Positions 7,185 through 17,300 of a stretch of 64,000 bases of DNA are shown here, piece after piece. Within the stretch, counting starts at the first letter, position 1, and each line of letters opens with the position of its first letter. The notes below the pieces were generated by a model that saw only the letters and a program-made list of their open reading frames with translations, searched no databases and had not been told where the DNA came from. Source of the stretch: Mycolicibacterium stellerae (GTDB lineage Bacteria; Actinomycetota; Actinomycetes; Mycobacteriales; Mycobacteriaceae); contig NZ_RARC01000016.1 of assembly GCF_003719305.1 (NCBI RefSeq), positions 1-64,000 of the forward strand, given 5' to 3'. The translations under genes and the position numbers were made by a program.

Positions 7185-9725
7185 CTAGGCTGTGCGGCTG
7201 GCAACGACCTGGCCGACGGCGATCCCCTCGGGGCTTTCCGGCACCTGCGGTGTCGGCACGGCTCGGTCCTGGTAATTGCGGGCGATGAGCGTCTTGCGCC
7301 CGGACAGCCTGGTGGCTGCCCACTTGCCGAGCACCCTGCCTGCGACACCCGGCTTCATCAGGGCAGAAGGCGGTTTGACGAGATGGACCACCGCAAGGAA
7401 CTCGCGGTAGGTGTCCAGATCGTCGTGAACCAACTCGATGACGCGGTCCATGTACCAGGTGAGCGCGCGGAAGTAGAACGGCCGCTTCTTGTCCACATCC
7501 TTAATCCAGCCGAAGCGCAGGTTCTGTTCGCGGATCACAAACCACGCCGTGTCGGCCATCTTGCTGATCGACCGGAAGTAGCGGCGCGCCAGATCTGGAT
7601 GTCCTGCACCGTATTTGGCCAGCGCCAGCTGCATCTCCCGAACTTCCTTGAGCGCCAGCGACATACCAAGACCGGAGACCGGGTCGGCGCTGGTGTACGC
7701 GTCGCCGACCACCAGCAATGCCTTTGGCAGATTCCGTTTGCGCTCGTAGCGCAGCCGAACCATGTTGGGGTAGCGGAAGTTGTAGATCGGGGATGCGAGC
7801 TCCAACCCGTCGATGTTCTCACCGATGACCGGTGACGGCATTCGGTCGGCGAAGGCACGGAACTCCCTTGCGGTGCGCGGCGGCGAGTAACAGTTGTAGG
7901 CGACCAGAGAGGTGGACAAGACGCTGCGCGAGCTGTCTGTGTAGTACTGCGCAGCGTAGGTGTCCTCGTAGGGCCGGTACGCGTAGCAGATCACCATCAC
8001 CTTGTCCTGCCACTGCCGCTCCGGCGGAACATGGTGTTGCACTGTGGAGTAGAAGCAGTTGATGATGTCCTGCTCGACTTCGGGGGCGCCGACGCCGATG
8101 CGGTCAAGGATCTCGGGGACCGGGGTGTTCTTACCCGAGGCGTCGACCACGAACTCGGCGGGCACCACATCGATGCCGCCACCGTCACGCGCGACGGCGA
8201 CGCCGATGACGGTCTGTCCGCCGCCCTCGAAGACGAGGTCGGCCACCTCGGATTCGTAGCGGAAGCTGATAGCAGACTCGCCGTCGAGTCGCCTGCGCAC
8301 GCACCACTCGAGCAGCGGACGTCCCGCGCACACGATCTGGATGTCACTTGTACCCGGCTTCTTCCACTCACCCCCCAGCCGGATCCGGTACTGGGCGGCC
8401 ATATCGACCTTGAAGGCGCCCTCACGCACCATGTCGTCGACGATGCCGGGAAAGATGCGCTCCAATTCGATCTGTCCCGCGGTGAGCAGATGGTGCAGGT
8501 GCCAGCCCTGCGCCGCACCTGGCCTGCCTTCGCGGCGGGGATGAGGGCCGTCCTTCTCCAGCACGATCACCCGGTCGAACGTGTCGCTGAGCACCTTCGC
8601 CGCAGCGATGCCCGCAATGCTGCCACCGATGACGACCGCGGTGCCCCGCCCCCGCCTGCGGATGTCGGCCAGGTCGAGCTCGGCGTAGTCCAACCGCTCG
8701 CGGGTGCTTCTGCCGGCGGCCCCACTCGGGACGAACTTCTCGTAGTAAAGCCCGACGCGGTGGAAGCCGTTGTCCGCCAACCAGGTTCGGCTGGCCTCAA
8801 TCATTGCCGCCGGCCCGCACAGGTAGATGTCGGCGTCGCCGTCGGCGAGCATGTCACCGTCGATCAGGTCGGTGACCACCCCAACGGGGCCGTCCCAGGT
8901 CTCATCCGGTTGTGTCACGATCGTCTTCACGTCAAGACGGGGCACACGTTGCTTGAGCGCTTCCAGCTCGTCGAGTTTGCAGAGGTCCTCGGCGGCGCTC
9001 ACCCCGTAGAGAAGATGCACGGGCTGCGGGTTGTCGGCAGCCAGGCTCTCTGCCATCGCCAGGATCGCCGACAGCCCGGTGCCGCCCGCAACCAGGATCA
9101 CCGGACGTACGACGGGGCGTAGATAGAAGCCGCCCTTGCTGCACCGCAATGCGATCCGGTCGCCGGGCTTGGCACGGTCACGCAGGTACTCCGACATCAC
9201 CCCGTCGGGGAGCAGCCTGATGATGAATTCCAGTTCGTTGCGCCCGTCGGCCGGATGGGAATAGGAGTAGTTGCGCCACGATTCGGTTCCCGGCACCTGC
9301 AATTGGGCGAACTGGCCGGCCCGGTAGGTGAGCGCGGGCAGTCCCGAGGCGTCGACGTTCAAAATGGCGGTGGTCGGCGACAACTGCGTGACCCCGGTGA
9401 CCACCCCGTCCCCGGTGACGACAAGTGCGGCGTTGTCGTCGGCGGGGTACTGGACTTCGATAACACAGTCCGAGGTGGGAAAGGTTTGGCAGGTCAGGAC
9501 TTTTCGCCCGTCTCGCTCCACGTCGGAAAGGCCCTCGGTGCGGCCCATCTCGTATTCGCCCGCCGCGCAGGTGGCCACGCACGTCCCGCAGATTCCGCTC
9601 TGACATTCGCTGACGATGGCGATGCCGTTTTCCTCTGCGGCCTCGAGGATCGACTGTTCCTGGCGTACGGACATCGTCCTCTGCGTCCCGTCCGAGTAAC
9701 GGACGTCGACCTGACGGGTCTTCAC
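7185..9725 (-). CDS. Three-part fusion: [2Fe-2S] ferredoxin, FAD/NAD(P) reductase and FAD-dependent monooxygenase-like domain
   Basis: 846 residues. Residues 1-95 are a plant-type [2Fe-2S] ferredoxin with Cys41, Cys46, Cys49 and Cys79. Residues about 100-335 are a ferredoxin-reductase module with the FAD motif RNYSYS (151-156), the nucleotide motif AGGTGLSA and a terminal YLCGP. From about 360 a second flavoprotein begins with VIGGSIAGIAAAKVL and carries GDAYTSADPVSGLG, the FAD ribityl motif of PHBH-like hydroxylases and related flavoproteins. The first two parts match the architecture of BenC-type reductases. The GTG at 9725 follows AAAGGGGGC, better than the TTG at 9743. The third part could be a self-supplied hydroxylase or epoxidase, a ketoreductase or a desaturase-like oxidoreductase; the substrate is unknown. 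Confidence 0.85.
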   Translation of the reverse strand: MKTRQVDVRYSDGTQRTMSVRQEQSILEAAEENGIAIVSECQSGICGTCVATCAAGEYEMGRTEGLSDVERDGRKVLTCQTFPTSDCVIEVQYPADDNAALVVTGDGVVTGVTQLSPTTAILNVDASGLPALTYRAGQFAQLQVPGTESWRNYSYSHPADGRNELEFIIRLLPDGVMSEYLRDRAKPGDRIALRCSKGGFYLRPVVRPVILVAGGTGLSAILAMAESLAADNPQPVHLLYGVSAAEDLCKLDELEALKQRVPRLDVKTIVTQPDETWDGPVGVVTDLIDGDMLADGDADIYLCGPAAMIEASRTWLADNGFHRVGLYYEKFVPSGAAGRSTRERLDYAELDLADIRRRGRGTAVVIGGSIAGIAAAKVLSDTFDRVIVLEKDGPHPRREGRPGAAQGWHLHHLLTAGQIELERIFPGIVDDMVREGAFKVDMAAQYRIRLGGEWKKPGTSDIQIVCAGRPLLEWCVRRRLDGESAISFRYESEVADLVFEGGGQTVIGVAVARDGGGIDVVPAEFVVDASGKNTPVPEILDRIGVGAPEVEQDIINCFYSTVQHHVPPERQWQDKVMVICYAYRPYEDTYAAQYYTDSSRSVLSTSLVAYNCYSPPRTAREFRAFADRMPSPVIGENIDGLELASPIYNFRYPNMVRLRYERKRNLPKALLVVGDAYTSADPVSGLGMSLALKEVREMQLALAKYGAGHPDLARRYFRSISKMADTAWFVIREQNLRFGWIKDVDKKRPFYFRALTWYMDRVIELVHDDLDTYREFLAVVHLVKPPSALMKPGVAGRVLGKWAATRLSGRKTLIARNYQDRAVPTPQVPESPEGIAVGQVVASRTA

Positions 9726-9758
9726 GGCAGTGCCCCCTTTCAAGGACTTTCCGAACGA

Positions 9759-10868
9759 CTAGACGATCGCGCTCTGATGTTTCTTCGCGATACGCGCGTT
9801 GAGCCGTGGCATGACCTCTTCGGCCAGCAGGCGCATCGACTCCTTCCACGGGCCGGGGTCCTCGCTGTAGTCGAATCCAAGGACCAGCAGGTGGCCGAAG
9901 CCACCGACCTGGTCGTAGGTGGCTTCCAACTTGTCCACCACGGTTTCGACCGACCCGACCACGAAGGTGTTCTCCGCCAGATATTCGGGCGTCACGTCGT
10001 CATCGGGGACGGATGGGTTGTGCTTGTAGAACTTGGTCATACCGAACATCCGGAAAGTCGGAAGCACATACTCCCGCATGTTTCGGCCCATCATCCCGTC
10101 GACGGCGTAGCGGAATGCCTGTTCGTCGGTCTCGGCGACGAGCACCTCGCGGACCAGTCGCCAGTCACGTCGATCGGGTGTGCGCCCGCTTCGCGCTGCG
10201 CCCTCCAACACCGCGTCCCAATGCGTGGCGACGTACTCGGCGTTGAGGTCGAGGCTCATGGGGAGGTAACCCCGCTCCCCTGCCATCTTGAGTGTTTCGG
10301 AGCCAGCGCTGAATCCGGTGACGCCGATCGGCGGATGGGGCTTTTGAAACGGCTTGATGTGGCGCGTCATCAGGCCTTCGAACATTGGCGCAATGCCGTT
10401 GGCGTTCCAGTACTTTCCGCGGTGCTCCCATGGTCCGTCGTCGGTCCAGACCCGCAGCATCACCTCGAGTGCCTCGCGGGTCATCTCGCGATGCTCACCG
10501 TTTTGTCCATCGACGTCGAACAACGCCCAGTCGCCTGGAATGCCGCTGGCGCCGACGCCAAGCATGAACCGTCCCTGCGCGAGATGGTCGAAGTAAGCCA
10601 CTCGGTGGGCGAGCTCCACCGGATGGTGATAGGGCAGCAGATGTGCGCCGGGTGCGAGCTTGATCGACTTCGTCCGCATCAGCGCCTGCGCCAACAACAG
10701 GTCCGGTGCACAGATCGGCTCCCACGGCACGGTGAAGTGTTCACCGACCCACGCCTCCACGTAGCCCAGCCGATCGGCCAGCTCGATGATCTCGAGGTCC
10801 CACTGGGTCGCGTCGTACAAGCTCCGCTCCGGCGGATGCGCCGGCATCAAAAATATCCCGATCTCCAT
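9759..10868 (-). CDS. Luciferase-fold flavin-dependent monooxygenase, LimB-like
   Basis: 369-residue TIM-barrel enzyme of the bacterial luciferase superfamily. Features: EIGIFLMPAHPP at the N-terminus, AWVGEHFTVPWE, the LAPGAHLLPYHHPVELAHRVA segment and LLVLGFDYSEDP near the end. This layout is that of the LimB-type limonene monooxygenase group, which epoxidises or Baeyer-Villiger-oxidises cyclic terpenes with reduced flavin. The ATG at 10868 follows GAGAGGG. It is the first gene of the six-gene minus-strand operon, behind the element at 10901-10930, and a flavin reductase that could serve it lies in the same operon. F420 use cannot be excluded by eye. Confidence 0.82.
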   Translation of the reverse strand: MEIGIFLMPAHPPERSLYDATQWDLEIIELADRLGYVEAWVGEHFTVPWEPICAPDLLLAQALMRTKSIKLAPGAHLLPYHHPVELAHRVAYFDHLAQGRFMLGVGASGIPGDWALFDVDGQNGEHREMTREALEVMLRVWTDDGPWEHRGKYWNANGIAPMFEGLMTRHIKPFQKPHPPIGVTGFSAGSETLKMAGERGYLPMSLDLNAEYVATHWDAVLEGAARSGRTPDRRDWRLVREVLVAETDEQAFRYAVDGMMGRNMREYVLPTFRMFGMTKFYKHNPSVPDDDVTPEYLAENTFVVGSVETVVDKLEATYDQVGGFGHLLVLGFDYSEDPGPWKESMRLLAEEVMPRLNARIAKKHQSAIV

Positions 10869-10900
10869 CGTCAACCCTCTCGGTCGGTAATGCCGGCTGC

Positions 10901-10930
10901 GACGTACAACACAGTACTAGCAAGATACAT
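10901..10930 (-). promoter_or_regulatory. Promoter/operator element, copy 2 (shared with 1932-1961)
   Basis: Reads leftward toward the LimB-like gene, ending 32 nt before its ATG. On the minus strand it matches copy 1 at 27 of 30 positions, including TATCTT as a possible -10 and the AGTACTGT and TGTACGTC words. The similarity continues upstream into a CTTGCG block. The conservation stops where each gene's own leader begins, as expected for a regulatory site rather than a duplicated gene. Confidence 0.6.
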
Positions 10931-11067
10931 CACTGAGCGCAAGTGGCAGTCTTCTTGGTGATTTACCCAACGGAATATTTTTCTTGGGCGTATCGGCTAT
11001 GGACATTTTGTATTTGCGCCGCGTAACCTCCTGAGGTCAGACGGCCCGCATGCAGGAAGGAGCGGCC

Positions 11068-12039
11068 ATGACCGGCGATCTGTACGAGGACAACGGCCAC
11101 CGACGATCCGCACCCCCGTCTCCATTCGTCGAAGGGAGCCGGGCGCGGGACTTCGAGTACGTCGACTACGAGGTCATCGACGAGGGCAGGATCGCGGTGA
11201 TCACGCTTGACCGCCCGAAGCAGCGCAATGCGCAGAATCGGGGGATGCTCGTCGAATTGGGCTGGGCGTTCGAAGTCGCCGAAACCGACGACACGGTTCG
11301 GGTGGTGATCCTTCGCGGTGCGGGACCTTGCTTCTCCGCAGGCCACGATCTGGGCTCCGCCGACGACGTGCGCGAGCGCACCCCCGGCCCCGACCAGCAC
11401 CCGACCTATCAATGCAACGGGGGGTCCTACGGCGGGGTGGAATCGCGCAACCGGCAGGAGTGGCACTACTTCTTCGAGAACACGAAGCGATGGCGCAACC
11501 TCCGCAAGGTCACCATTGCGCAGGTGCACGGGACGGTGCTCTCGGCAGGACTGATGCTGGCCTGGTGTTGCGACCTCATCGTCGCGGCCCGCAGCACGGT
11601 GTTCGCCGACGTCGTCGGCACCAGACTCGGGATGTGCGGCGTCGAGTATTTCGGCCATCCCTGGGAGTTCGGGCCACGCAAGGCCAAGGAGCTCTTGTTC
11701 ACCGGCGATTCCCTTGACGCCGACGAAGCCCACTCGCTCGGGATGGTGAGCAAGGTGTTCGGCGATGACGAGCTGTCGGACCGCACTGTCGACTTCGCCC
11801 GCCGGATCGCCAAGCTGCCGACGGTCACCGCATTACTGATCAAGGAGTCGGTGAACCAGACCGTCGATGCGATGGGATTCGCGACCGCGCTCGACGCCTG
11901 CTTCAAGATCCATCAGCTCAACCATGCCCACTGGGCCGAGATCACCGGCGGCACGCTGTCCTACGGCACGGTCGAAAACGGTCTCGAGGACTGGCGGGTC
12001 TCCCCCGACATCCCGCCCGCGACCAAATCTCGGCCCTGA
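11068..12039 (+). CDS. Enoyl-CoA hydratase/isomerase (crotonase family)
   Basis: 323 residues with a crotonase fold: VITLDRPKQRNAQN, the oxyanion-hole segment FSAGHDL, and GTVLSAGLMLAWCCDLIVAA. It is longer than a simple hydratase, with about 35 extra N-terminal residues and an extended loop after SAGHDL. In the region where the first catalytic Glu is expected the sequence reads GVEYFGHPWEFG, so the reaction (hydration, isomerisation or ring opening) is not certain. The ATG at 11068 follows AGGAAGGAG; an upstream ATG at 11050 lies before that site. It is the first gene of the divergent plus-strand operon, sharing a 199-bp promoter region with the LimB-like operon. Confidence 0.88.
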   Translation: MTGDLYEDNGHRRSAPPSPFVEGSRARDFEYVDYEVIDEGRIAVITLDRPKQRNAQNRGMLVELGWAFEVAETDDTVRVVILRGAGPCFSAGHDLGSADDVRERTPGPDQHPTYQCNGGSYGGVESRNRQEWHYFFENTKRWRNLRKVTIAQVHGTVLSAGLMLAWCCDLIVAARSTVFADVVGTRLGMCGVEYFGHPWEFGPRKAKELLFTGDSLDADEAHSLGMVSKVFGDDELSDRTVDFARRIAKLPTVTALLIKESVNQTVDAMGFATALDACFKIHQLNHAHWAEITGGTLSYGTVENGLEDWRVSPDIPPATKSRP

Positions 12040-12058
12040 CGCGAAGGCTGGCCCAGTA

Positions 12059-13276
12059 GTGGACGTCGACTACCCGCCGGAGGCCGAGGAGTTCCGGGTG
12101 CGGATTCGCGCATTCCTCGACGAGTCCCTGCCAGAAGAATGGTCGGGGGCCGGAGCACTCCCCGACGCCGAGCGGCACGAATTCACCCGGCGGTGGCGGC
12201 GAACTCTCGCCGCCCGCGGCCTGATCGCCGTGTCATGGCCGAAGGAGTACGGGGGCGCAGGCCTTTCGGAGATCGAACAGGTTGTGCTCGCCGAAGAATT
12301 CGCCCGCGCGGGCGCGCCCCACGGAACCGAGAACGACCAGTTCGGGATCGAGCTGCTGGGTAACACGCTGATCGCGGTGGGCTCCGAGGAGCAGAAGAAA
12401 CATTTCCTTCCCCGCATCCTGAGCGGCGAAGACCGCTGGTGCCAAGGCTTTTCGGAACCCGAGGCCGGCTCGGACCTGGCGTCGGTTCGCACAAGGGCCG
12501 CACGTGACGGTGACGAATGGGTGATCAACGGCCAGAAGATCTGGACGTCGGCAGGACCCACCGCGAACTGGATCTTCGTTCTTGCTCGCACGGACCCCGG
12601 CGCGGCCAAGCACAAGGGGCTGTCGCTTCTGCTGGTGCCGATGGACCAGCCCGGCGTCGAAGTCCGGCCGATCGTCAACGCGGCAGGCCATGCCTCGTTC
12701 AGCGAAGTCTTCTTCACCGACGCCCGCAGCCGGATAGCCGACGTCGTCGGCGGGCTCGGCGAAGGGTGGTCGACGGCGATGACCCTGCTCGGCTTCGAAC
12801 GCGCGTCGACGGCCACCACCGCGGCCATCGACTTCGGTAGGGACCTGGAGCGGCTGTGTCTGCTCGCGCGCGACCGCGGAATGCATACCGACCCGCGCAT
12901 TCGTGACGCGCTGGCGTGGTGCTATTCGCGGGTTCAGATCATGCGCTTCCGCGGCTATCGCGCCCTGACGTCGATGCTGAACGGGTCGCGACCGGGCGCC
13001 GAGGCGGCGATCACCAAGGTCATCTGGAGCGAATACTTCCGGCGTTACACCGACCTAGCCGTCGAACTCCTTGGACTCGACGTGCTCGGCCCGCAGGGGC
13101 AGGGGAACGGCGCGGCGCTGATGGTGCCCGCGGTCGGCACCCCGAACTCGGCCGCATGCTGGATGGACGAACTGCTCTATGCGCGGGCCGCGACGATCTA
13201 TGCGGGAAGTTCCCAGATCCAGCGCAACGTGATCGGTGAACGGTTGCTTGGGCTTCCCAAGGAACGGGCGATCTGA
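12059..13276 (+). CDS. Acyl-CoA dehydrogenase, subunit 1 of a pair
   Basis: 405-residue FadE-type acyl-CoA dehydrogenase. N-terminal helices, then WCQGFSEPEAGSDLASVRT and IWTSAGPTANWIF mark the FAD/substrate core, and the C-terminal part has ARAATIYAGSSQIQRNVIGER. The GTG at 12059 begins 19 nt after the hydratase stop. The second dehydrogenase starts one base after this gene stops. Such adjacent, sequence-divergent pairs in mycobacteria (for example ChsE4-ChsE5) form alpha2-beta2 enzymes that act on bulky sterol-ring or side-chain CoA esters. This pair probably does the same for the local substrate. Confidence 0.88.
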   Translation: MDVDYPPEAEEFRVRIRAFLDESLPEEWSGAGALPDAERHEFTRRWRRTLAARGLIAVSWPKEYGGAGLSEIEQVVLAEEFARAGAPHGTENDQFGIELLGNTLIAVGSEEQKKHFLPRILSGEDRWCQGFSEPEAGSDLASVRTRAARDGDEWVINGQKIWTSAGPTANWIFVLARTDPGAAKHKGLSLLLVPMDQPGVEVRPIVNAAGHASFSEVFFTDARSRIADVVGGLGEGWSTAMTLLGFERASTATTAAIDFGRDLERLCLLARDRGMHTDPRIRDALAWCYSRVQIMRFRGYRALTSMLNGSRPGAEAAITKVIWSEYFRRYTDLAVELLGLDVLGPQGQGNGAALMVPAVGTPNSAACWMDELLYARAATIYAGSSQIQRNVIGERLLGLPKERAI

Positions 13277-13277
13277 C

Positions 13278-14357
13278 ATGGATCTGCGATACAGCACCGA
13301 ACACGACGACTTCCGGGATTCGTTGCGCCGCTTCCTGCGTGACCACTCGCGGCCGGGTGCGGACGGCTGCCGCGGTCACGATGCCCCACTTTGGCGACTG
13401 CTCTGCGGTGAACTGGAGCTACTGGGGCTGCACGTCGCGGCCCGGTACGGCGGGGCCGACGGCACCCTTGTCGACACCGCGATCGCCTTCGAGGAGGCCG
13501 GCCGCGCGCTGGCCGCCGTTCCGCTGCTCTCCACGACGCTTGCCGTCGAGGCTGTTCTGCGCATGGGCGACGACGCACAATGCGCTCAACACCTTCCCGG
13601 CCTGCTTTCCGGAGAGCGGATCGGGGCGTTGGCCGCCGCGCGTCCGGCCGATGTGTCCGCGCCGACCGTCCGCGCGGAGTACTGCGGGGGGCGGACGGTT
13701 CTGGTCGGTGAGTGCGCCCCCGTTCTGCACGGTCATGTCGCAGACCTGTTCGTGGTGCCCGCAAACACCGGCGCCGCAGTGGTTCCCCACATCGTGGCCG
13801 GCGACGCGCCGGGAGTCACCGTCGTGCCCCTGCCGTCGTTCGACGGCACAAGGCCCGTCGCCCGGCTGGAGTTGGCTCAGGCGCCCGCCGACGCACTGAC
13901 TGGTGGAACACCCGACGACTTCGAGCGGGTACTGGACACGGCGCGAATCCTGCTTGCCGCTGAGATGCTCGGCGGCGCAGAGGCCTGTCTCGCGCTGGCC
14001 GTCGAGCACGCGCGCAGCCGACACCAATTCGGCCGGCCCATCGGGTCTTTCCAGGCCGTCAAGCATGCCTGCGCCGACATGATGATCGAGATCGATGCGA
14101 CAAGAGCCCTTGTCATGTTCGCCGCAATGAGCGCCGACGTCGACGCCGAGCGCAGAATCAACGCTCCGCTGGCCAAGGCGCAGGCCGCGGACACCTACCT
14201 GCTGTGCGCGAATTCCGCCATCCAGGTGCACGGCGGAATCGGCTTCACCTGGGAGCACGATCTGCATCGGTATTTCCGCCGGGCCCACACGACAGCGGCG
14301 CTGTTCGGCGGAAGCGCACAACACAGGGCGCTGGTCGCCGACCGGGCCGCCATTTGA
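13278..14357 (+). CDS. Acyl-CoA dehydrogenase, subunit 2 of a pair
   Basis: 359 residues, short for the family. The middle beta-barrel region is divergent and lacks a clear EPxAGSD motif, while the C-terminal helices are well kept: RHQFGRPIGSFQAVKHACADM and QVHGGIGFTWEHDLHRYFRR. This pattern fits the second subunit of heteromeric FadE enzymes, in which only one FAD site per heterodimer is built. The ATG at 13278 is one base past the stop of subunit 1, so translation is probably coupled. It is followed 17 nt later by the fused acyl-CoA ligase. Confidence 0.87.
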   Translation: MDLRYSTEHDDFRDSLRRFLRDHSRPGADGCRGHDAPLWRLLCGELELLGLHVAARYGGADGTLVDTAIAFEEAGRALAAVPLLSTTLAVEAVLRMGDDAQCAQHLPGLLSGERIGALAAARPADVSAPTVRAEYCGGRTVLVGECAPVLHGHVADLFVVPANTGAAVVPHIVAGDAPGVTVVPLPSFDGTRPVARLELAQAPADALTGGTPDDFERVLDTARILLAAEMLGGAEACLALAVEHARSRHQFGRPIGSFQAVKHACADMMIEIDATRALVMFAAMSADVDAERRINAPLAKAQAADTYLLCANSAIQVHGGIGFTWEHDLHRYFRRAHTTAALFGGSAQHRALVADRAAI

Positions 14358-14374
14358 ATCCGAAGGAGGCTTCT

Positions 14375-17300
14375 GTGATCACGGGTATCACGCTCAGCGA
14401 CGTACTCGCGCGGCACGCCGAGGTGCGACCAGATGAAGTCGCCTTCTGCGACGCCATGCGTCGGTGCACATTCCGCGAACTCGACAACCGGGTCAATCGG
14501 CTGGCTAATGCCCTGTGCGAACGCGGGATCCGGCACGGCGACCGGGTCGCGGCGCTCGGCCTCAACAGCCTCGAACTGGTCGAGTCCTGGCTGGCGGTGT
14601 TGCGACTGGGCGCCATCGCGGTGCCCGTCAACTTCCGGCTGGTTGCCGATGAGGTCGCATACGTGCTCGCCGACAGCGGTTCGACGGCGGTGATAGCCGA
14701 CGTCGCTCTGAAACCTGTTGTGGCGCAGGCACTGGCCGGGGCGCCTACGGTGCACACCGTGTTGACCATCGGCGGCGACCTCGACGCGATCATCGCCGAG
14801 GCGGACGATTCTGCGGTCCATGCGGTAGTCGCCGACGATGCGCCCGCGTTCATCATGTACACCTCCGGCACGACGGGATTCCCGAAGGGCGCAGTGATCA
14901 CACACCGCAACCTGTACCTACACGCGTTCAGTTCGATCGCCACCCTCGGACACCACAGCGACGACGACTGCTGGATGGCGGTGGCACCCCTTTTCCACAC
15001 CGCGGGCATCTCCGGAATGCTGCCGACGTTCCTCACCGGCGGCAGGGTCGTCATTCCGCCGTCGGGCGGGTTCGACCCGAACGCAACGCTCGCCACCATG
15101 GTCGACGAGCAGGTCACCTCGTGCTTCATGGTGCCGTCTGCATGGCAGATGATCTGTGCGACACCAGACCTCGGCTCACACGACCTGAGCCGGTTACGCC
15201 GCGTCTGGTGGGGTGCCGCACCGGCGTCGACGACGCTGCTGGCGACCATGATCGAATCGTTCCCCGGCGCGGAGATCATTGCCGCGTTCGGTCAGACCGA
15301 GTGCAGCCCCATCACCTGTCTGCTGCGCGGCGAGGACTCCATCCGCAAGATCGGCTCGGTGGGCACTCCGATGCTCAACGTCGAGGTGCGCGTCGTCGAC
15401 GATGACATGAACGACGTGCCGCGTGGCGAGGTGGGCGAGATCGTCTACCTGGGCCCGCTGCTGATGAAGGAGTACTGGAACAAGCCGGTCGAGACCGCTG
15501 AGGCGTTCCGCGGCGGCTGGTTCCATTCCGGTGACATGGTCTCCCAGGACGCCGACGGCTATTTCTATGTGGTCGACCGCAAGAAGGACATGATCATCTC
15601 TGGCGGCGAGAACATCTACAGCGCCGAGGTGGAGAACGTGCTGGCCGCACATGCCAAGGTCGCCGAGGCGGCGGTCATCGGCGTGCCGGATCCCAAGTGG
15701 GGCGAGACGCCGATGGCGGTGATCGTGCCGCACCACCCGGCCGACCCGCCGACCGGCGAGGAGATCGATACGCACTGCCGTGGCCGACTGGCGCCCTACA
15801 AACGGCCGAGGCACGTTGTCGTCGTCGACGCGTTGCCCCGCAACGCAGGCGGAAAGGTGCTCAAGAACCGCCTTCGAAGCGAACACGGCACCGCGCGGTC
15901 CTATACAGCGGGCCCCGACGACACAACCCTGCTCGACGAGACCATCGGGGTGAACTTCGAGCGCACGGTGACCGCCCACCCCGAAGTCGAGGCGCTGGTG
16001 GATGTTCCCAGTGACCGGCGCTGGACCTACGCCGAACTCAACAGCGAAATCGACTTGGTTGCAAGGGCTTTGATCGCCAGCGGCGTCAAGAAGTCCGACC
16101 GCGTCGGGATCTGGTCGCCGAATTGCCCGGAGTGGACCATCCTGCAGTTCGCGACGGCGAAGATCGGCGCGATCCTTGTGACGGTCAATCCGGCCTACCG
16201 AAGCCACGAACTGGCCTACGTGCTGCGCCATTCCGGCGTCCGGATGCTGGTGTCGGCGACGCAATTCAAGACCTCCGATTACCGCAGCATCCTCGACGAG
16301 GTGCGCAGCCAGGTGCCCGACCTGACCGAGGTGGTGTTCCTGGACACCGACGACTGGGCGCGGCTGCGTCAGCGCTCCGAGCAGGTGTCAGCCGACGAGC
16401 TGCGTGCCCGGATGACAGAACTCGAGCCGTCGGATCCCATCAACATCCAGTACACCTCGGGCACAACGGGTTCCCCCAAGGGGGCCACCCTTTCGCATCG
16501 CAACATCTTGAACAACGGATTCTTCGTCACCGAGCTGATCAATCTGCGCCCCGGCGACCGGCTGTGCATTCCGGTGCCGTTCTACCACTGCTTCGGCATG
16601 GTGATGGGCAACCTTGGCTGCACCACCCACGGTGCCACCATGGTCATTCCGGCGGCGGGCTTCGATCCCGGCGCGACACTGGCGGCAATCGAAAAGGAGC
16701 ACTGCACGGCCGTTTACGGCGTCCCGACGATGTTCATCGCAATGCTGGGCCAGCCCGACCTCGCCGAGCGCGATCTGTCGTCGCTGCGCACCGGGATAAT
16801 GGCGGGTGCGACGTGCCCGACGGAGGTCATGAAGCGGTGCATGAACGAGATGAACATGTCAGAGGTGGCCATCGCCTATGGCATGACGGAGACGTCACCG
16901 GTGTCCTGCCAGACACTCATCGACGACGACATCGAATACCGGACCGCGACGGTCGGACGCGCCCACCCGCACGTCGAAATCAAGATCATAGATCCCGATA
17001 CCGGTGAGATCACCAAACGTGGCCAGGCGGGCGAGTTCTGCACGCGCGGCTATTCGGTGATGCTGGGCTACTGGTGCGACGACGAAAAGACCCGCGAGGC
17101 AATCGACGAAGACGGCTGGATGCACACAGGGGACCTGGCCGTGATGCGCGACGACGGGTACTGCGTGATCGTCGGGCGCATCAAAGACATGGTGATCCGG
17201 GGCGGCGAGAACATCTACCCGCGGGAGATCGAGGAGTTCCTGTACACCCACCCCGACGTCGACGACGTACAGGTGATCGGCGTTCCCGACACCGTGTACG

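Noticed and set aside
9255..10961. A 568-codon plus-strand open frame opposite the LimB-like gene
   Set aside because: It spans two well-supported minus-strand genes and the promoter element, and its product has no family features.
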